Below, piece after piece: positions 1-6,820 of a stretch of 11,205 nucleotides of DNA. The notes beneath the pieces are model-generated. The model had not been told where the DNA came from. It saw nothing but the letters and a program-made list of their open reading frames with translations, and made no database searches. The DNA comes from Paracoccaceae bacterium. GTDB taxonomy: Bacteria; Pseudomonadota; Alphaproteobacteria; Rhodobacterales; Rhodobacteraceae. The first letter of the stretch is position 1; every line of letters starts with the position of its first letter. The position numbers were made by a program, and so were the translations under genes. The stretch lies in the NCBI GenBank assembly GCA_003564655.1, contig PXES01000047.1, positions 1 to 11,205 on the forward strand, written 5' to 3'.

Positions 1-840
1 CAGGTGGCGATCATCGGCATCGTCGCGATGGCGCAATCACTGGTGATCCTGACCGCGGGAATCGACCTGTCGGTGGGGGCGGTGATGATCCTGTCTTCTG
101 TCATCATGGGCAAGTTCAGCGTCGATCTGGGCCTGCCGCAGGAAATCGCCATCCTGTGCGGGCTGTTGTGCGGGCTGATATGCGGAATGATCAGCGGCTA
201 TCTGGGGGCGGTGGTGAAACTGCCACCCTTCATCGTCACGCTGGGCATGTGGCAGATCGTGCTGGCGACGAATTTCCTCTATTCCGGGTCCGAGACCATC
301 CGCAGCCAGGTTATCGCTGCCGAGGCGCCGCTATTGCAGTTCTTCGGGCGCACGATCTCTCTCGGCGGGGCGAATTTCACCTTTGGCGTGATCTTCATGC
401 TGCTGCTGGTGGCAGGGCTGACCTATGTGTTATCACAGACCGCCTGGGGCAGGCATGTCTATGCCGTGGGCGATGATCCACAGGCGGCCGAGCTTTCGGG
501 CGTGAACGTCAAGCGCACGCTGATTTCGGTCTATGCGCTGGCCGGGCTGATCTGCGCCTTTGCCGGCTGGGTGCTGATCGGGCGGATCGGCAGCATTTCT
601 CCGCAGGCGGGGCAGTTCACCAATATCGAATCCATCACTGCCGTGGTGATCGGGGGCATCTCGCTCTTCGGCGGGCGCGGTTCGGTCGCGGGCGCCCTGT
701 TCGGCGCGCTGATCGTGGGCGTGTTCACGCTGGGGCTGCGGCTGTTGGGGCTTGACGTGCAGTGGACCTATCTGCTGATCGGGCTGTTGATCATCATTGC
801 GGTCGGGGTCGACCAGCGCATCAGAAAGGCCGCGCTATGA
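1..840 (+). CDS. frcC: Fructose-type ABC transporter permease (5' partial)
   Basis: This is the inner-membrane permease of a carbohydrate ABC importer of the ribose/fructose class (FrcC/RbsC-like). The frame is open from base 1, so the N-terminus lies outside the window and 279 residues are visible. It is almost entirely hydrophobic transmembrane segments. Seen motifs are GIDLSVG near residue 20, which is typical of the BPD_transp_2 family, the cytoplasmic loop with AAELSGVNVKR near 161-172, and GGISLFGGRGS near 217-227, which contacts the ATPase. The stop overlaps the start of the ATPase gene (ATGA, 837-840), so the two are translationally coupled. Fructose (with mannose or ribose possible) is inferred from the adjacent FrcK-type kinase, as in the Sinorhizobium frcBCAK operon. 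The binding protein gene would be expected upstream of the window. Confidence 0.9.
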   Translation, partial: QVAIIGIVAMAQSLVILTAGIDLSVGAVMILSSVIMGKFSVDLGLPQEIAILCGLLCGLICGMISGYLGAVVKLPPFIVTLGMWQIVLATNFLYSGSETIRSQVIAAEAPLLQFFGRTISLGGANFTFGVIFMLLLVAGLTYVLSQTAWGRHVYAVGDDPQAAELSGVNVKRTLISVYALAGLICAFAGWVLIGRIGSISPQAGQFTNIESITAVVIGGISLFGGRGSVAGALFGALIVGVFTLGLRLLGLDVQWTYLLIGLLIIIAVGVDQRIRKAAL

Positions 841-1619
841 GCGAACAACCCATCCTTTCAGCCCGCGGGCTGGTCAAGCGCTATGGCCGGGTGACGGCGC
901 TCGACAATTGTGACTTCGACCTGATGCCGGGCGAGGTCATGGCGGTGATCGGTGACAATGGTGCGGGCAAGTCCTCGATGATCAAGGCACTGTCCGGCGC
1001 GGTGCAGCCTGATGCGGGCGAGATCCGGCTGAACGGCCGCCCCGTGCGCTTCGCCAGCCCCATCGCCGCGCGCGAGGCCGGGATCGAGACGGTCTATCAG
1101 ACTCTTGCGCTCTCGCCCGCGCTGTCAATTGCCGACAACATGTTCATGGGCCGCGAAATCCGCAAACCGGGCATTATGGGGCGATACTTCAAGCAATTGG
1201 ACAAGACGGCGATGCGAGCCGCGGCGCGCGCGAAGCTGTCGGAGTTGGGCCTCATGACGATCCAGAGCATCGATCAGGCGGTAGAGACGCTCTCGGGCGG
1301 GCAGCGGCAGGGCGTGGCGGTGGCGCGCGCGGCGGCCTTCGGCTCGCGCGTGATCATCATGGACGAACCCACCGCAGCGCTGGGTGTCAAGGAAAGCCGC
1401 AAGGTGCTGGACCTGATCCAGACGGTCAAGGCACGCGGCATTCCGATCATCCTGATCAGCCACAACATGCCGCATGTGTTCGAGGTGGCCGCCCGTATCC
1501 ATATTCACCGACTCGGGCGGCGGCTGTGCATTGTCAAGCCAGATGAGTGCAAAATGTCGGACGCGGTGGCCCTGATGACCGGCGCAATGCAGGTCGAGGA
1601 CCTTGGACAGGCCGCGTGA
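837..1619 (+). CDS. frcA: Fructose-type ABC transporter ATP-binding protein
   Basis: This is the cytoplasmic ATPase that drives sugar uptake with the upstream permease. It has 260 residues in a single ABC domain: Walker A GDNGAGKSS at 39-47, Q-loop Gln88, signature LSGGQ at 152-156, Walker B VIIMDEP at 172-178, and the H-loop His199 in SHN. A single domain matches FrcA, in contrast to the double-domain RbsA/XylG/MglA ATPases of about 500 residues, so the active form should be a homodimer. The ATG at 837 is chosen because it overlaps the permease stop and gives the standard N-terminus MSEQPILSARGLVKRYG. An upstream extension in the same frame would run inside frcC and is not homologous. The kinase gene begins 3 bases after the stop. 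Family assignment is firm; the exact sugar is inferred. Confidence 0.93.
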   Translation: MSEQPILSARGLVKRYGRVTALDNCDFDLMPGEVMAVIGDNGAGKSSMIKALSGAVQPDAGEIRLNGRPVRFASPIAAREAGIETVYQTLALSPALSIADNMFMGREIRKPGIMGRYFKQLDKTAMRAAARAKLSELGLMTIQSIDQAVETLSGGQRQGVAVARAAAFGSRVIIMDEPTAALGVKESRKVLDLIQTVKARGIPIILISHNMPHVFEVAARIHIHRLGRRLCIVKPDECKMSDAVALMTGAMQVEDLGQAA

Positions 1620-1622
1620 GAC

Positions 1623-2276
1623 ATGCCCAGTCAGGCCGGAGATATCGCCGCCGTTCTGGCGCTGATCGACCGCACCAGGGCGCGCCCCGGGCGACGCAGG
1701 CTGGTGGGTATCGCCGGGCCGCCGGGGTCGGGCAAGTCGACGCTGGCGGCAGATGTCGTCGCGGCGCTGAACATGGCGCGGCCCGGCCAGGCGGTTCTGG
1801 TGCCGATGGACGGGTTTCACATGGACAATGCCACGCTGGATCGCGCCGGGCTGCGGGCGGTCAAGGGTGCGCCACAAACCTTCGACGTGGCAGGCTTCAT
1901 CGCCAAGGTCGCCGAACTGGCGCCAGAGGGTGTCGCCGGTAACTACCCGCTGTTTGACCGCGATGCCGACTCGACCCTGCCCGATGCCGCCCGCGTCGCC
2001 CCCGAGGTCGGGACACTGGTGATCGAAGGGAATTACCTGTTGCTTTCGGACCCGCCCTGGTCCGATCTGGCCAAGATGTTCGACACGACCGTGATCCTGC
2101 GCCCCGACCTTGCGACAATCGAGGCGCGATTGCTCGCCCGCTGGAGGGCGCTCGGCCTGCCACCCGAGGCGGGGCACAACAAAACCTACAACAACGACAT
2201 GGTCAACGCCTGCCATGTGCTGAGCCACAGCGCGCCCGCTGATCTTACGCTGACACAAGAGCCGCCTCCCTGCTAG
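1623..2276 (+). CDS. frcK: FrcK-like P-loop sugar/nucleoside kinase family protein
   Basis: This is a 217-residue P-loop kinase of the pantothenate/uridine kinase-like family that accompanies frc sugar transporters. Walker A is GPPGSGKST at 32-40. MDGFHMDN at 62-69 is the substrate-side acidic/histidine motif of this family, and VIEGNYLLL at 133-141 is the second strand-loop region. HNKTYNND at 185-192 is a basic/polar C-terminal signature. The gene lies 3 bases after the ATPase gene, so it is in the transporter operon. The likely role is phosphorylating the imported sugar or a related metabolite, but the substrate cannot be read from sequence. Its TAG stop shares four bases (CTAG, 2273-2276) with the stop of the convergent regulator gene. 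I see no terminator between them. Confidence 0.85.
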   Translation: MPSQAGDIAAVLALIDRTRARPGRRRLVGIAGPPGSGKSTLAADVVAALNMARPGQAVLVPMDGFHMDNATLDRAGLRAVKGAPQTFDVAGFIAKVAELAPEGVAGNYPLFDRDADSTLPDAARVAPEVGTLVIEGNYLLLSDPPWSDLAKMFDTTVILRPDLATIEARLLARWRALGLPPEAGHNKTYNNDMVNACHVLSHSAPADLTLTQEPPPC

Positions 2277-2704
2277 CGCGCGCGCGGACGGCGGGTCGAG
2301 AGCAACAGATTCGTCTCGGACGCCATCACCCCGTCAAAGGCGCGGATGCGGGTGAGCACGGCGTCGAATTCAGGCAGCGAACGCGTGGCGATCTCCACAA
2401 TCAGGTCCCAACGGCCATTGGTGGAGTGGACGGCGCGCACCTCGGGCAGGCCGGACAGGCGCGCGGTGATCCGCTCGGCGCCGCGCCCCTCGATCCCGAT
2501 CAGCATCAGCCCGCGCACAGGCGCGTCAGTCGCGTCGCCGCGCGTGATGACCGTGAAGCCCAGGATCTCGCCCTGCGTCTGCAGCCGGGCGAGGCGCGCG
2601 CGCACAGTGGCACGGCTGACGCGAAGCCGCTCGGCAAGTGCCTGAACCGAGGCGCGCCCATCGCGCCGCAACTCGGCGATCAGGCTATGGTCAATCTCGT
2701 CCAT
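2273..2704 (-). CDS. Lrp/AsnC family transcriptional regulator
   Basis: This is a 143-residue regulator of the feast/famine (Lrp/AsnC) family. Residues 1-50 form the AsnC-type helix-turn-helix (opening MDEIDHSLIAELRRDGRAS, recognition helix around SRATVRARLARL at 30-41). Residues 65-140 form the RAM ligand-binding alpha/beta domain, with HSTNGRWDLIVEI. The start at 2704 gives the canonical MDEID opening. An ATG 21 bases upstream would add MASLGSV and lacks a ribosome-binding site. The gene diverges from the arginase/ornithine cyclodeaminase gene across a 113-base gap, the usual arrangement for an Lrp-type regulator of an amino acid catabolic operon. It is therefore probably the arginine- or ornithine-responsive activator of that gene, and it may autoregulate. 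The effector is inferred, not seen. Confidence 0.92.
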   Translation of the reverse strand: MDEIDHSLIAELRRDGRASVQALAERLRVSRATVRARLARLQTQGEILGFTVITRGDATDAPVRGLMLIGIEGRGAERITARLSGLPEVRAVHSTNGRWDLIVEIATRSLPEFDAVLTRIRAFDGVMASETNLLLSTRRPRAR

Positions 2705-2723
2705 AACGGAGCCTAAGCTTGCC

Positions 2724-2737
2724 ATAATGATCAGTAT
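2724..2737. promoter_or_regulatory. Candidate Lrp-type operator in the divergent promoter region
   Basis: A 14-base dyad ATAnTGATCAnTAT is centred between 2730 and 2731, in the only AT-rich part (about 2720-2760) of the divergent spacer between the regulator and the arginase gene. Lrp-family proteins bind short AT-rich dyads of this kind, so it is a reasonable operator candidate. The match is by eye. It lies 20 bases upstream of the regulator start and about 80 bases upstream of the arginase start. I could not place confident -35/-10 boxes for either gene in the 113-base spacer. Confidence 0.25.
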
Positions 2738-2817
2738 AGACACCAATATATCAAAGAAACCAGTTGAGACTTTCCCATTTCGCGCGCGACAAGCAGGAAA
2801 ACCACTTGGAGAAGACA

Positions 2818-4821
2818 ATGAACCCGCCTGTCCTGATCGGCGCGCCGGTCGATTCCGGTCAGCGCCAACCGGGCTGCCTGATGGGGCCTGCCGCCTATCG
2901 CGTCGCGGGCCTGTCCGCGACGCTCGCCGCGCTCGGCCACCCGGCGCGCGACCGGGGCGATCTGGCGCTGCCCGCCACACTACCCGCCTGCGCAGCGTCA
3001 AATCCGGCGCTGGACCAGCTACCGGCGACGCTTGCCTGGACCGCGATCATCCGCGCGGCGGTCGCCGAGGAACTGGCCGCCGGGCATCTGCCCATCCTGC
3101 TGGGCGGCGATCACGCGCTGGCGCTGGGCTCGGTCGCGGGGGCGGCGGACTATGCCGCGCAAGCCGGACGCCCGCTGTTTCTGCTGTGGCTTGATGCGCA
3201 TAGTGACTTTCACACGCCGCAAAGCACGGTTTCGGGCAATCTGCACGGCACGCCGGTCGCCTATGCCGCCGGGCGCGCAGGCTTCGATCCCTTCCCGCCC
3301 TTTCCCGCGCCGGTCCCGCCCGAACGCATCTGCCTGTTCGGCATCCGCAGCGTCGACCCGGCCGAACGGGTGGCACTGGCCGAGGCCGATGTTGCTGTCA
3401 CTGACATGCGCACCCTCGATGAGCACGGCATCGCCGCGCCGCTGCGCGCGTTTCTGACGCGCGTGGCGCAGGCGGGCGGCATGCTGCATGTCAGCCTCGA
3501 CGTGGATTTCCTGGACCCCGGCATCGCGCCCGCGGTCGGCACCACGGTCCCCGGCGGTGCCACATTCCGCGAGGCGCATCTGGTCTGCGAAATGATCCAC
3601 GAGAGCGGGCTGATGACCTCGCTCGATCTGGTCGAGCTGAACCCGTTTCTGGACGAGCGCGGCCGCACGGCGCGGCTGATGGTCGATCTGGTCGGCTCGC
3701 TGATGGGTCGCACGGTCTTTGATCGCCCCACCCCGTTTTCGCCTGAAGGAGGCTTTTCCATGTCCCAACCATCGCACAACGCCCTTGTGCCCTTTGTCAG
3801 TGTCGAGAACATGATGCGGCTGGTCCTGCATGTCGGCATCGAGCCGATGATGGTCGAACTCGCCGACGCGATCGAGGCCGATTTCCGTCGCTGGCCGGCT
3901 TTCGACAAGACCCCGCGGGTGGCCAGCCATTCCGATATCGGCGTGATCGAGTTGATGCCGACCTCGGACGGGCAGCAATACGGGTTCAAATACGTCAACG
4001 GCCACCCCGGCAACATGCGGCAGGGGTTGCAGACCGTGACGGCCTTTGGCGTGCTGGCCGATGTGCCGACAGGCTATCCCCTGCTGATCTCGGAGATGAC
4101 GCTGCTGACCGCGCTGCGCACGGCGGCGACCAGCGCGATGGCGGCGAAGTGGCTCGCGCCGCGCGATGCGCGCGCCATGGCGATGATCGGCAATGGCGCG
4201 CAGGCCGAGTTTCAGGCGCTGGCGATGAAGGCGGTCTGCGGGATCACCGAGGTGCGGCTCTACGACATCGACTCCGCCGCAACGCGCAAATGCGCCGCCA
4301 ATCTGGCCGGTCGCGGACTGCGTGTGGTGTCCTGCGCGACGGCCGAAGACGCGATCCTGAGTGCGCAGATCCTCACCACCTGCACCGCCGACAAGCAATA
4401 TGCGACCATTCTGACCGACAACATGGTGGGCGGCGGTGTGCATATCAACGCGGTGGGCGGCGACTGCCCCGGCAAGACCGAACTTCACCGCGACATCCTG
4501 CTGCGCGCGGGCATCTTCACCGAATACACGCCCCAGACACGGATCGAGGGCGAGATCCAGCAACTCGCCGCCGACCACCCGGTGACCGAGTTGTGGCAGG
4601 TCATCAGCGGCGCGGCAGAGGGGCGCAGCAGTGCCGGGCAGGTGACGCTGTTCGACAGTGTGGGCTTCGCGATCGAGGATTTCAGCGCGCTGCGCTACAT
4701 CCATGCGCGGCTGCAGGGCACGGGGTTCCATCAGGATCTCGACATGATCGCCGACCCGGACGATCCGCGCGACCTGTTCGGGATGCTGTGCCGCGCCGAT
4801 GGGGCGGGCTGCGCGGCCTGA
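2818..4821 (+). CDS. Fused arginase - ornithine cyclodeaminase
   Basis: One uninterrupted frame of 667 codons encodes two enzymes of the arginine-to-proline route. Residues 1 to about 305 are arginase (L-arginine to L-ornithine plus urea), with all six binuclear manganese ligands visible: His99 in GGDHALALG, Asp126, His128 and Asp130 in DAHSD, and Asp228 and Asp230 in SLDVDFLDP. SGNLHGTPVAY and LVELNPFLDERGR are also typical. Residues 315-667 are ornithine cyclodeaminase (L-ornithine to L-proline plus ammonia, NAD-dependent), with YGFKYVNGHPGN, the Rossmann motif IGNGAQAEF and the catalytic Asp in VGGDCPGKTE. Both domains are full length. The joint is about nine residues after DRPT (PFSPEGGFS). 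The start at 2818 has GGAGA five bases upstream. The unit diverges from an Lrp-type regulator. Separate adjacent genes are the usual arrangement, so the fusion may be real or a one-base sequence error (see findings). Confidence 0.88.
   Translation: MNPPVLIGAPVDSGQRQPGCLMGPAAYRVAGLSATLAALGHPARDRGDLALPATLPACAASNPALDQLPATLAWTAIIRAAVAEELAAGHLPILLGGDHALALGSVAGAADYAAQAGRPLFLLWLDAHSDFHTPQSTVSGNLHGTPVAYAAGRAGFDPFPPFPAPVPPERICLFGIRSVDPAERVALAEADVAVTDMRTLDEHGIAAPLRAFLTRVAQAGGMLHVSLDVDFLDPGIAPAVGTTVPGGATFREAHLVCEMIHESGLMTSLDLVELNPFLDERGRTARLMVDLVGSLMGRTVFDRPTPFSPEGGFSMSQPSHNALVPFVSVENMMRLVLHVGIEPMMVELADAIEADFRRWPAFDKTPRVASHSDIGVIELMPTSDGQQYGFKYVNGHPGNMRQGLQTVTAFGVLADVPTGYPLLISEMTLLTALRTAATSAMAAKWLAPRDARAMAMIGNGAQAEFQALAMKAVCGITEVRLYDIDSAATRKCAANLAGRGLRVVSCATAEDAILSAQILTTCTADKQYATILTDNMVGGGVHINAVGGDCPGKTELHRDILLRAGIFTEYTPQTRIEGEIQQLAADHPVTELWQVISGAAEGRSSAGQVTLFDSVGFAIEDFSALRYIHARLQGTGFHQDLDMIADPDDPRDLFGMLCRADGAGCAA
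3746..3752 (+). promoter_or_regulatory. Strong internal Shine-Dalgarno before the cyclodeaminase ATG
   Basis: AAGGAGG, a full Shine-Dalgarno core, lies inside the fused coding frame, seven bases before the in-frame ATG at 3760. It is the best ribosome-binding site I see in the window. It partly overlaps an out-of-frame TGA at 3744-3746, the layout expected where an upstream arginase gene once stopped just before an independent cyclodeaminase gene. Confidence 0.7.
3760..4821 (+). CDS. Ornithine cyclodeaminase as independently initiated product (alternative start inside the fusion)
   Basis: This entry is the second domain of the fused frame read from its own ATG, not an extra gene. It gives 353 residues starting MSQPSHNALVPFVSVENMM, which is the natural N-terminus and close to the 350-residue length of the well-studied Pseudomonas putida enzyme. 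In this numbering the substrate-side motif YGFKYVNGHP is at 74-83, Arg120 sits in LLTALR, the NAD-binding loop IGNGAQAEF is at 143-151, and the catalytic Asp is Asp235 in GGDCPGKTE. A consensus Shine-Dalgarno seven bases upstream makes separate initiation very likely, even if arginase also reads through. The cell could then hold both the fusion and free cyclodeaminase. If the missing arginase stop is a sequencing error, this is simply the second gene of a two-gene operon. Confidence 0.55.
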   Translation: MSQPSHNALVPFVSVENMMRLVLHVGIEPMMVELADAIEADFRRWPAFDKTPRVASHSDIGVIELMPTSDGQQYGFKYVNGHPGNMRQGLQTVTAFGVLADVPTGYPLLISEMTLLTALRTAATSAMAAKWLAPRDARAMAMIGNGAQAEFQALAMKAVCGITEVRLYDIDSAATRKCAANLAGRGLRVVSCATAEDAILSAQILTTCTADKQYATILTDNMVGGGVHINAVGGDCPGKTELHRDILLRAGIFTEYTPQTRIEGEIQQLAADHPVTELWQVISGAAEGRSSAGQVTLFDSVGFAIEDFSALRYIHARLQGTGFHQDLDMIADPDDPRDLFGMLCRADGAGCAA

Positions 4822-4856
4822 TCGGGTCACACGCGCGCCGGCCTTGCCCCGACGGA

Positions 4857-4873
4857 TTTGCACGCAGCCTGCT
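4857..4873 (+). promoter_or_regulatory. Possible sigma-54 promoter upstream of the FHA gene
   Basis: TTTGCACGCAGCCTGCT matches the -24/-12 pattern YTGGCACGRNNNTTGCW at all but three defined positions, with correct spacing and an intact -12 GC. However, the first G of the -24 GG is T, which is a serious mismatch. Transcription would begin near 4884, about 50 bases before the FHA gene start. Type VI secretion loci are often under sigma-54 control in proteobacteria, which is why I record it. It is a match by eye only. Confidence 0.2.
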
Positions 4874-4886
4874 GCAACTGCACAGA

Positions 4887-4917
4887 AAAGCGATTTCCCC
4901 TTGCGCTGAATCGCTTT
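4887..4917. repeat. 9-base perfect inverted repeat between the arginase fusion and the FHA gene
   Basis: AAAGCGATT (4887-4895) and AATCGCTTT (4909-4917) are perfect reverse complements separated by 13 bases. No T-tract follows on the plus strand, so it is not a standard rho-independent terminator for the arginase fusion. It could be an operator or an mRNA hairpin in the leader of the FHA gene, ending 15 bases before its start codon. The rest of the 111-base gap shows nothing else I can support. Confidence 0.4.
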
Positions 4918-4932
4918 AGAGTGCAGTCAGCC

Positions 4933-6237
4933 ATGACCCAGCCTGCCCTGCATCTGCGCATCGTCAACATGACCAGCCTGCCCGATGGCGGCCCGCTGGA
5001 GGCGCGTGTCGCGCCGGGCGGGATGCTCGAGGCCGGGCGCGACAGCGGGCTCGACTGGTGCCTGCCCGATCCGCAGCGGCTGATCTCGTCGCGCCATTTC
5101 GAACTCCGCACCGAGCGCGGGCAGTGGGTGATCTATGACATCTCGACCAACGGCACCTATCTGAACGGCGCGACCAGCCGGGTGAAAAGCCCCAGCCCGC
5201 TGAATGACGGCGACCGGCTACAGGTGGGGCAATACGCCATCGAGATCCGCTTCGAGCAGGTCGCCGCCCCCGAGCACCCTGCCCCGCCGCGCCCGGCGGC
5301 ACGCAGCCTGCCCGGGGGAATCGATCCCTGGGCGGCAGCGCCATCCGCGCCCGCGCCACCAGCGCCCGAGGCCCCGCCGCAGTGGCCGCCAGCACCCGCG
5401 TCGACGCCCGCGCCACAGGGCGGCGATATCTGGTCGATGCCCGGCTCTGCTGCCTCGTCACAGGACCCGGCGCCAGAGGCGCCCCCCGCCCCGTCCTGGC
5501 CCGCGCCCAATGCGCCCGCCGAACCCGAGGTCCGTCAGACCACCGAGCCCCCGATCTTTCCGGCGAACGAGCCAGGGGGCGGCGACTCGCCTTTCGGACA
5601 ACCCGGCCCTGCACCGCAACACGACACCGGCGCGTCGGCCAGCGCAGCGGGCCTTGCACCCGCGCCCGGCGGCGGCGCGGTGCTGGAGACGATCGAGGCG
5701 GCCGCGGGCCTCGCCCCGGGCACGCTGTCGCGCGGCGACCCCGAGGCGGTCGCGCATGAAATCGGCGAGACGCTGCGCGCGCTGACCGAAGAACTTTCGG
5801 GCCTGTTGCAGGCGCGCGCCGTGGCGCGACGCTCGGTGCGTTCGGCGCAGGTGACGATGATCGGGCGCGAGGACAACAACCCGCTTAAATTCATGCCCAC
5901 CCCCGACCAGGCCATGAGCATCATGTTCGGCACCCCGCGCCCCGGCTTCCAGCGTGGCCCGGCAGCGGTGCGGGCGGGCTTTGCCGACATCAAGTCGCAT
6001 CAATACGCGACCCATGCCGCGCTGCAGCCCGCGCTGGCGCAGCTTCTCGAGGATCTGACGCCCGAGGCAATCGAGAAACGGCTTGAAGGGGTGCGGCTGA
6101 ACCGCAAGTCGCGCGCCTGGGAGATGTATGTCGAGCGCTGGGACGCCAAGGCCCGCGCGCATGACAACGGGCTGCTGGACGTGTTCCTGGCACTCTTCGC
6201 CGAAGCCTACGACCGCGAGAGCGGGCGGCAGGGCTGA
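4933..6237 (+). CDS. tagH: Type VI secretion-associated FHA domain protein TagH
   Basis: This 434-residue protein is of the TagH/Fha class of type VI secretion accessory proteins. Residues about 27-107 form an FHA phosphothreonine-binding domain: GR at 35-36, SSRHFE at 52-57 and STNGTYLNG at 71-79 carry the conserved Arg, Ser-x-x-His and Asn of the binding surface. Residues about 112-249 are a low-complexity Pro/Ala-rich linker. From about 250 to the end is the TagH C-terminal domain, with NNPLKFMPTPDQA near 315-327, FGTPRPGFQRGPAAVRAGFADIKSHQ, and an aromatic C-terminus around WEMYVERWDAKA. There is no signal peptide or membrane segment, so it should be cytoplasmic, where these proteins act in phosphorylation-dependent assembly control. 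The start at 4933 puts the FHA fold at the N-terminus; an in-frame extension to 4858 looks non-coding. The ribosome-binding site is weak. No other secretion gene is in view. Confidence 0.88.
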   Translation: MTQPALHLRIVNMTSLPDGGPLEARVAPGGMLEAGRDSGLDWCLPDPQRLISSRHFELRTERGQWVIYDISTNGTYLNGATSRVKSPSPLNDGDRLQVGQYAIEIRFEQVAAPEHPAPPRPAARSLPGGIDPWAAAPSAPAPPAPEAPPQWPPAPASTPAPQGGDIWSMPGSAASSQDPAPEAPPAPSWPAPNAPAEPEVRQTTEPPIFPANEPGGGDSPFGQPGPAPQHDTGASASAAGLAPAPGGGAVLETIEAAAGLAPGTLSRGDPEAVAHEIGETLRALTEELSGLLQARAVARRSVRSAQVTMIGREDNNPLKFMPTPDQAMSIMFGTPRPGFQRGPAAVRAGFADIKSHQYATHAALQPALAQLLEDLTPEAIEKRLEGVRLNRKSRAWEMYVERWDAKARAHDNGLLDVFLALFAEAYDRESGRQG

Positions 6238-6240
6238 CCC

Positions 6241-6804
6241 TCAGAGGCTGCCCCGCGCCAGCGCCGCGACCCCGGTCCGCGCCACCTCGACCAGCCCCAG
6301 GGGCCGCATGAGTTCGGCAAAGGCATCGACCTTTTCAGGCGTCCCGGTCATCTCGAACACGAAGCTTTCCAGTGTCGAATCGACCACATTGGCGCGGAAG
6401 ATCTCGGCCAGCCGCAGCGCCTCGATCCGGTGCTCGCCACGCCCCTGCACCTTGAAGAGCGCCAGTTCACGCTGCACGGACGGCCCTTCGACCGTCAGGT
6501 CATGGACCTTGTGGACAACCACCATGCGCTCCAGCTGCGCCTTGATCTGGGCGATCACCTGCGGGGTGCCGGATGTGACGATGGTGATGCGCGAGCGGTG
6601 GCCAAGATGGTCGACCTCGGCCACGGTCAGGCTGTCGATGTTGTAGCCGCGCGCCGAAAAGAGGCCGATGACGCGGGCCAGAACGCCGGATTCGTTGTCG
6701 ACGATCACCGCGAGGGTATGGGTTTCGATCACCTCGGCATTGGGGTCGCGCAGGTCATAGGCGGAATGCTTGGACGTGCCTTTTTCGATTTTCAGGGCGG
6801 ACAC
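6241..6804 (-). CDS. ilvN: Acetolactate synthase small (regulatory) subunit
   Basis: This is the regulatory subunit (IlvN/IlvH) of acetolactate synthase, the first shared enzyme of valine, leucine and isoleucine synthesis. It activates the catalytic subunit and usually confers valine feedback inhibition. It has 187 residues. The N-terminal ACT domain spans about 28-104, with DNESGVLARVIGLFSARGYNIDSL at 36-59 forming the effector-binding loop and helix. A second ferredoxin-like domain spans about 112-187 and contains LESFVFEMTGTPEKVDAF. The start is GTG at 6804, with GGAGA six bases upstream on the minus strand. It gives the opening (M)SALKIEKGTSKHSAYDLRDP that I recognise from alphaproteobacterial relatives. 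The longer frame to 6834 would overlap the upstream gene with unrelated residues. It is the last gene of the ilv operon and ends 3 bases from the convergent FHA gene. Confidence 0.95.
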   Translation of the reverse strand: MSALKIEKGTSKHSAYDLRDPNAEVIETHTLAVIVDNESGVLARVIGLFSARGYNIDSLTVAEVDHLGHRSRITIVTSGTPQVIAQIKAQLERMVVVHKVHDLTVEGPSVQRELALFKVQGRGEHRIEALRLAEIFRANVVDSTLESFVFEMTGTPEKVDAFAELMRPLGLVEVARTGVAALARGSL

Positions 6805-6820
6805 TTTTCTTCTCCATCGA

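Noticed and set aside
1125..2258. Minus-strand open frame of 377 codons opposite frcA and frcK
   Set aside because: It overlaps two genes with intact Walker motifs on the plus strand and has shadow-frame composition.
2764..2817. Upstream extension of the arginase start to a TTG at 2764
   Set aside because: The ATG at 2818 has a good ribosome-binding site and the family's normal N-terminus; the extra 18 residues are not arginase-like.
3019..4863. Long minus-strand open frame of 614 codons opposite the arginase fusion
   Set aside because: It is antisense to two clearly recognised enzymes, its residues resemble no fold I know, and it is of the Arg/His/Gly-rich kind that high-GC codon bias creates.
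4964..5659. Minus-strand and alternative plus-strand frames across the FHA gene linker
   Set aside because: The Pro/Ala-rich linker DNA is almost pure G/C, which leaves all frames open; the composition is Arg/Ala repeats only.
5274..5680. Proline/alanine-rich stretch considered as a tandem repeat or recombination hot spot
   Set aside because: The PAP/APA units are irregular and not periodic at the DNA level; it is an ordinary interdomain linker.
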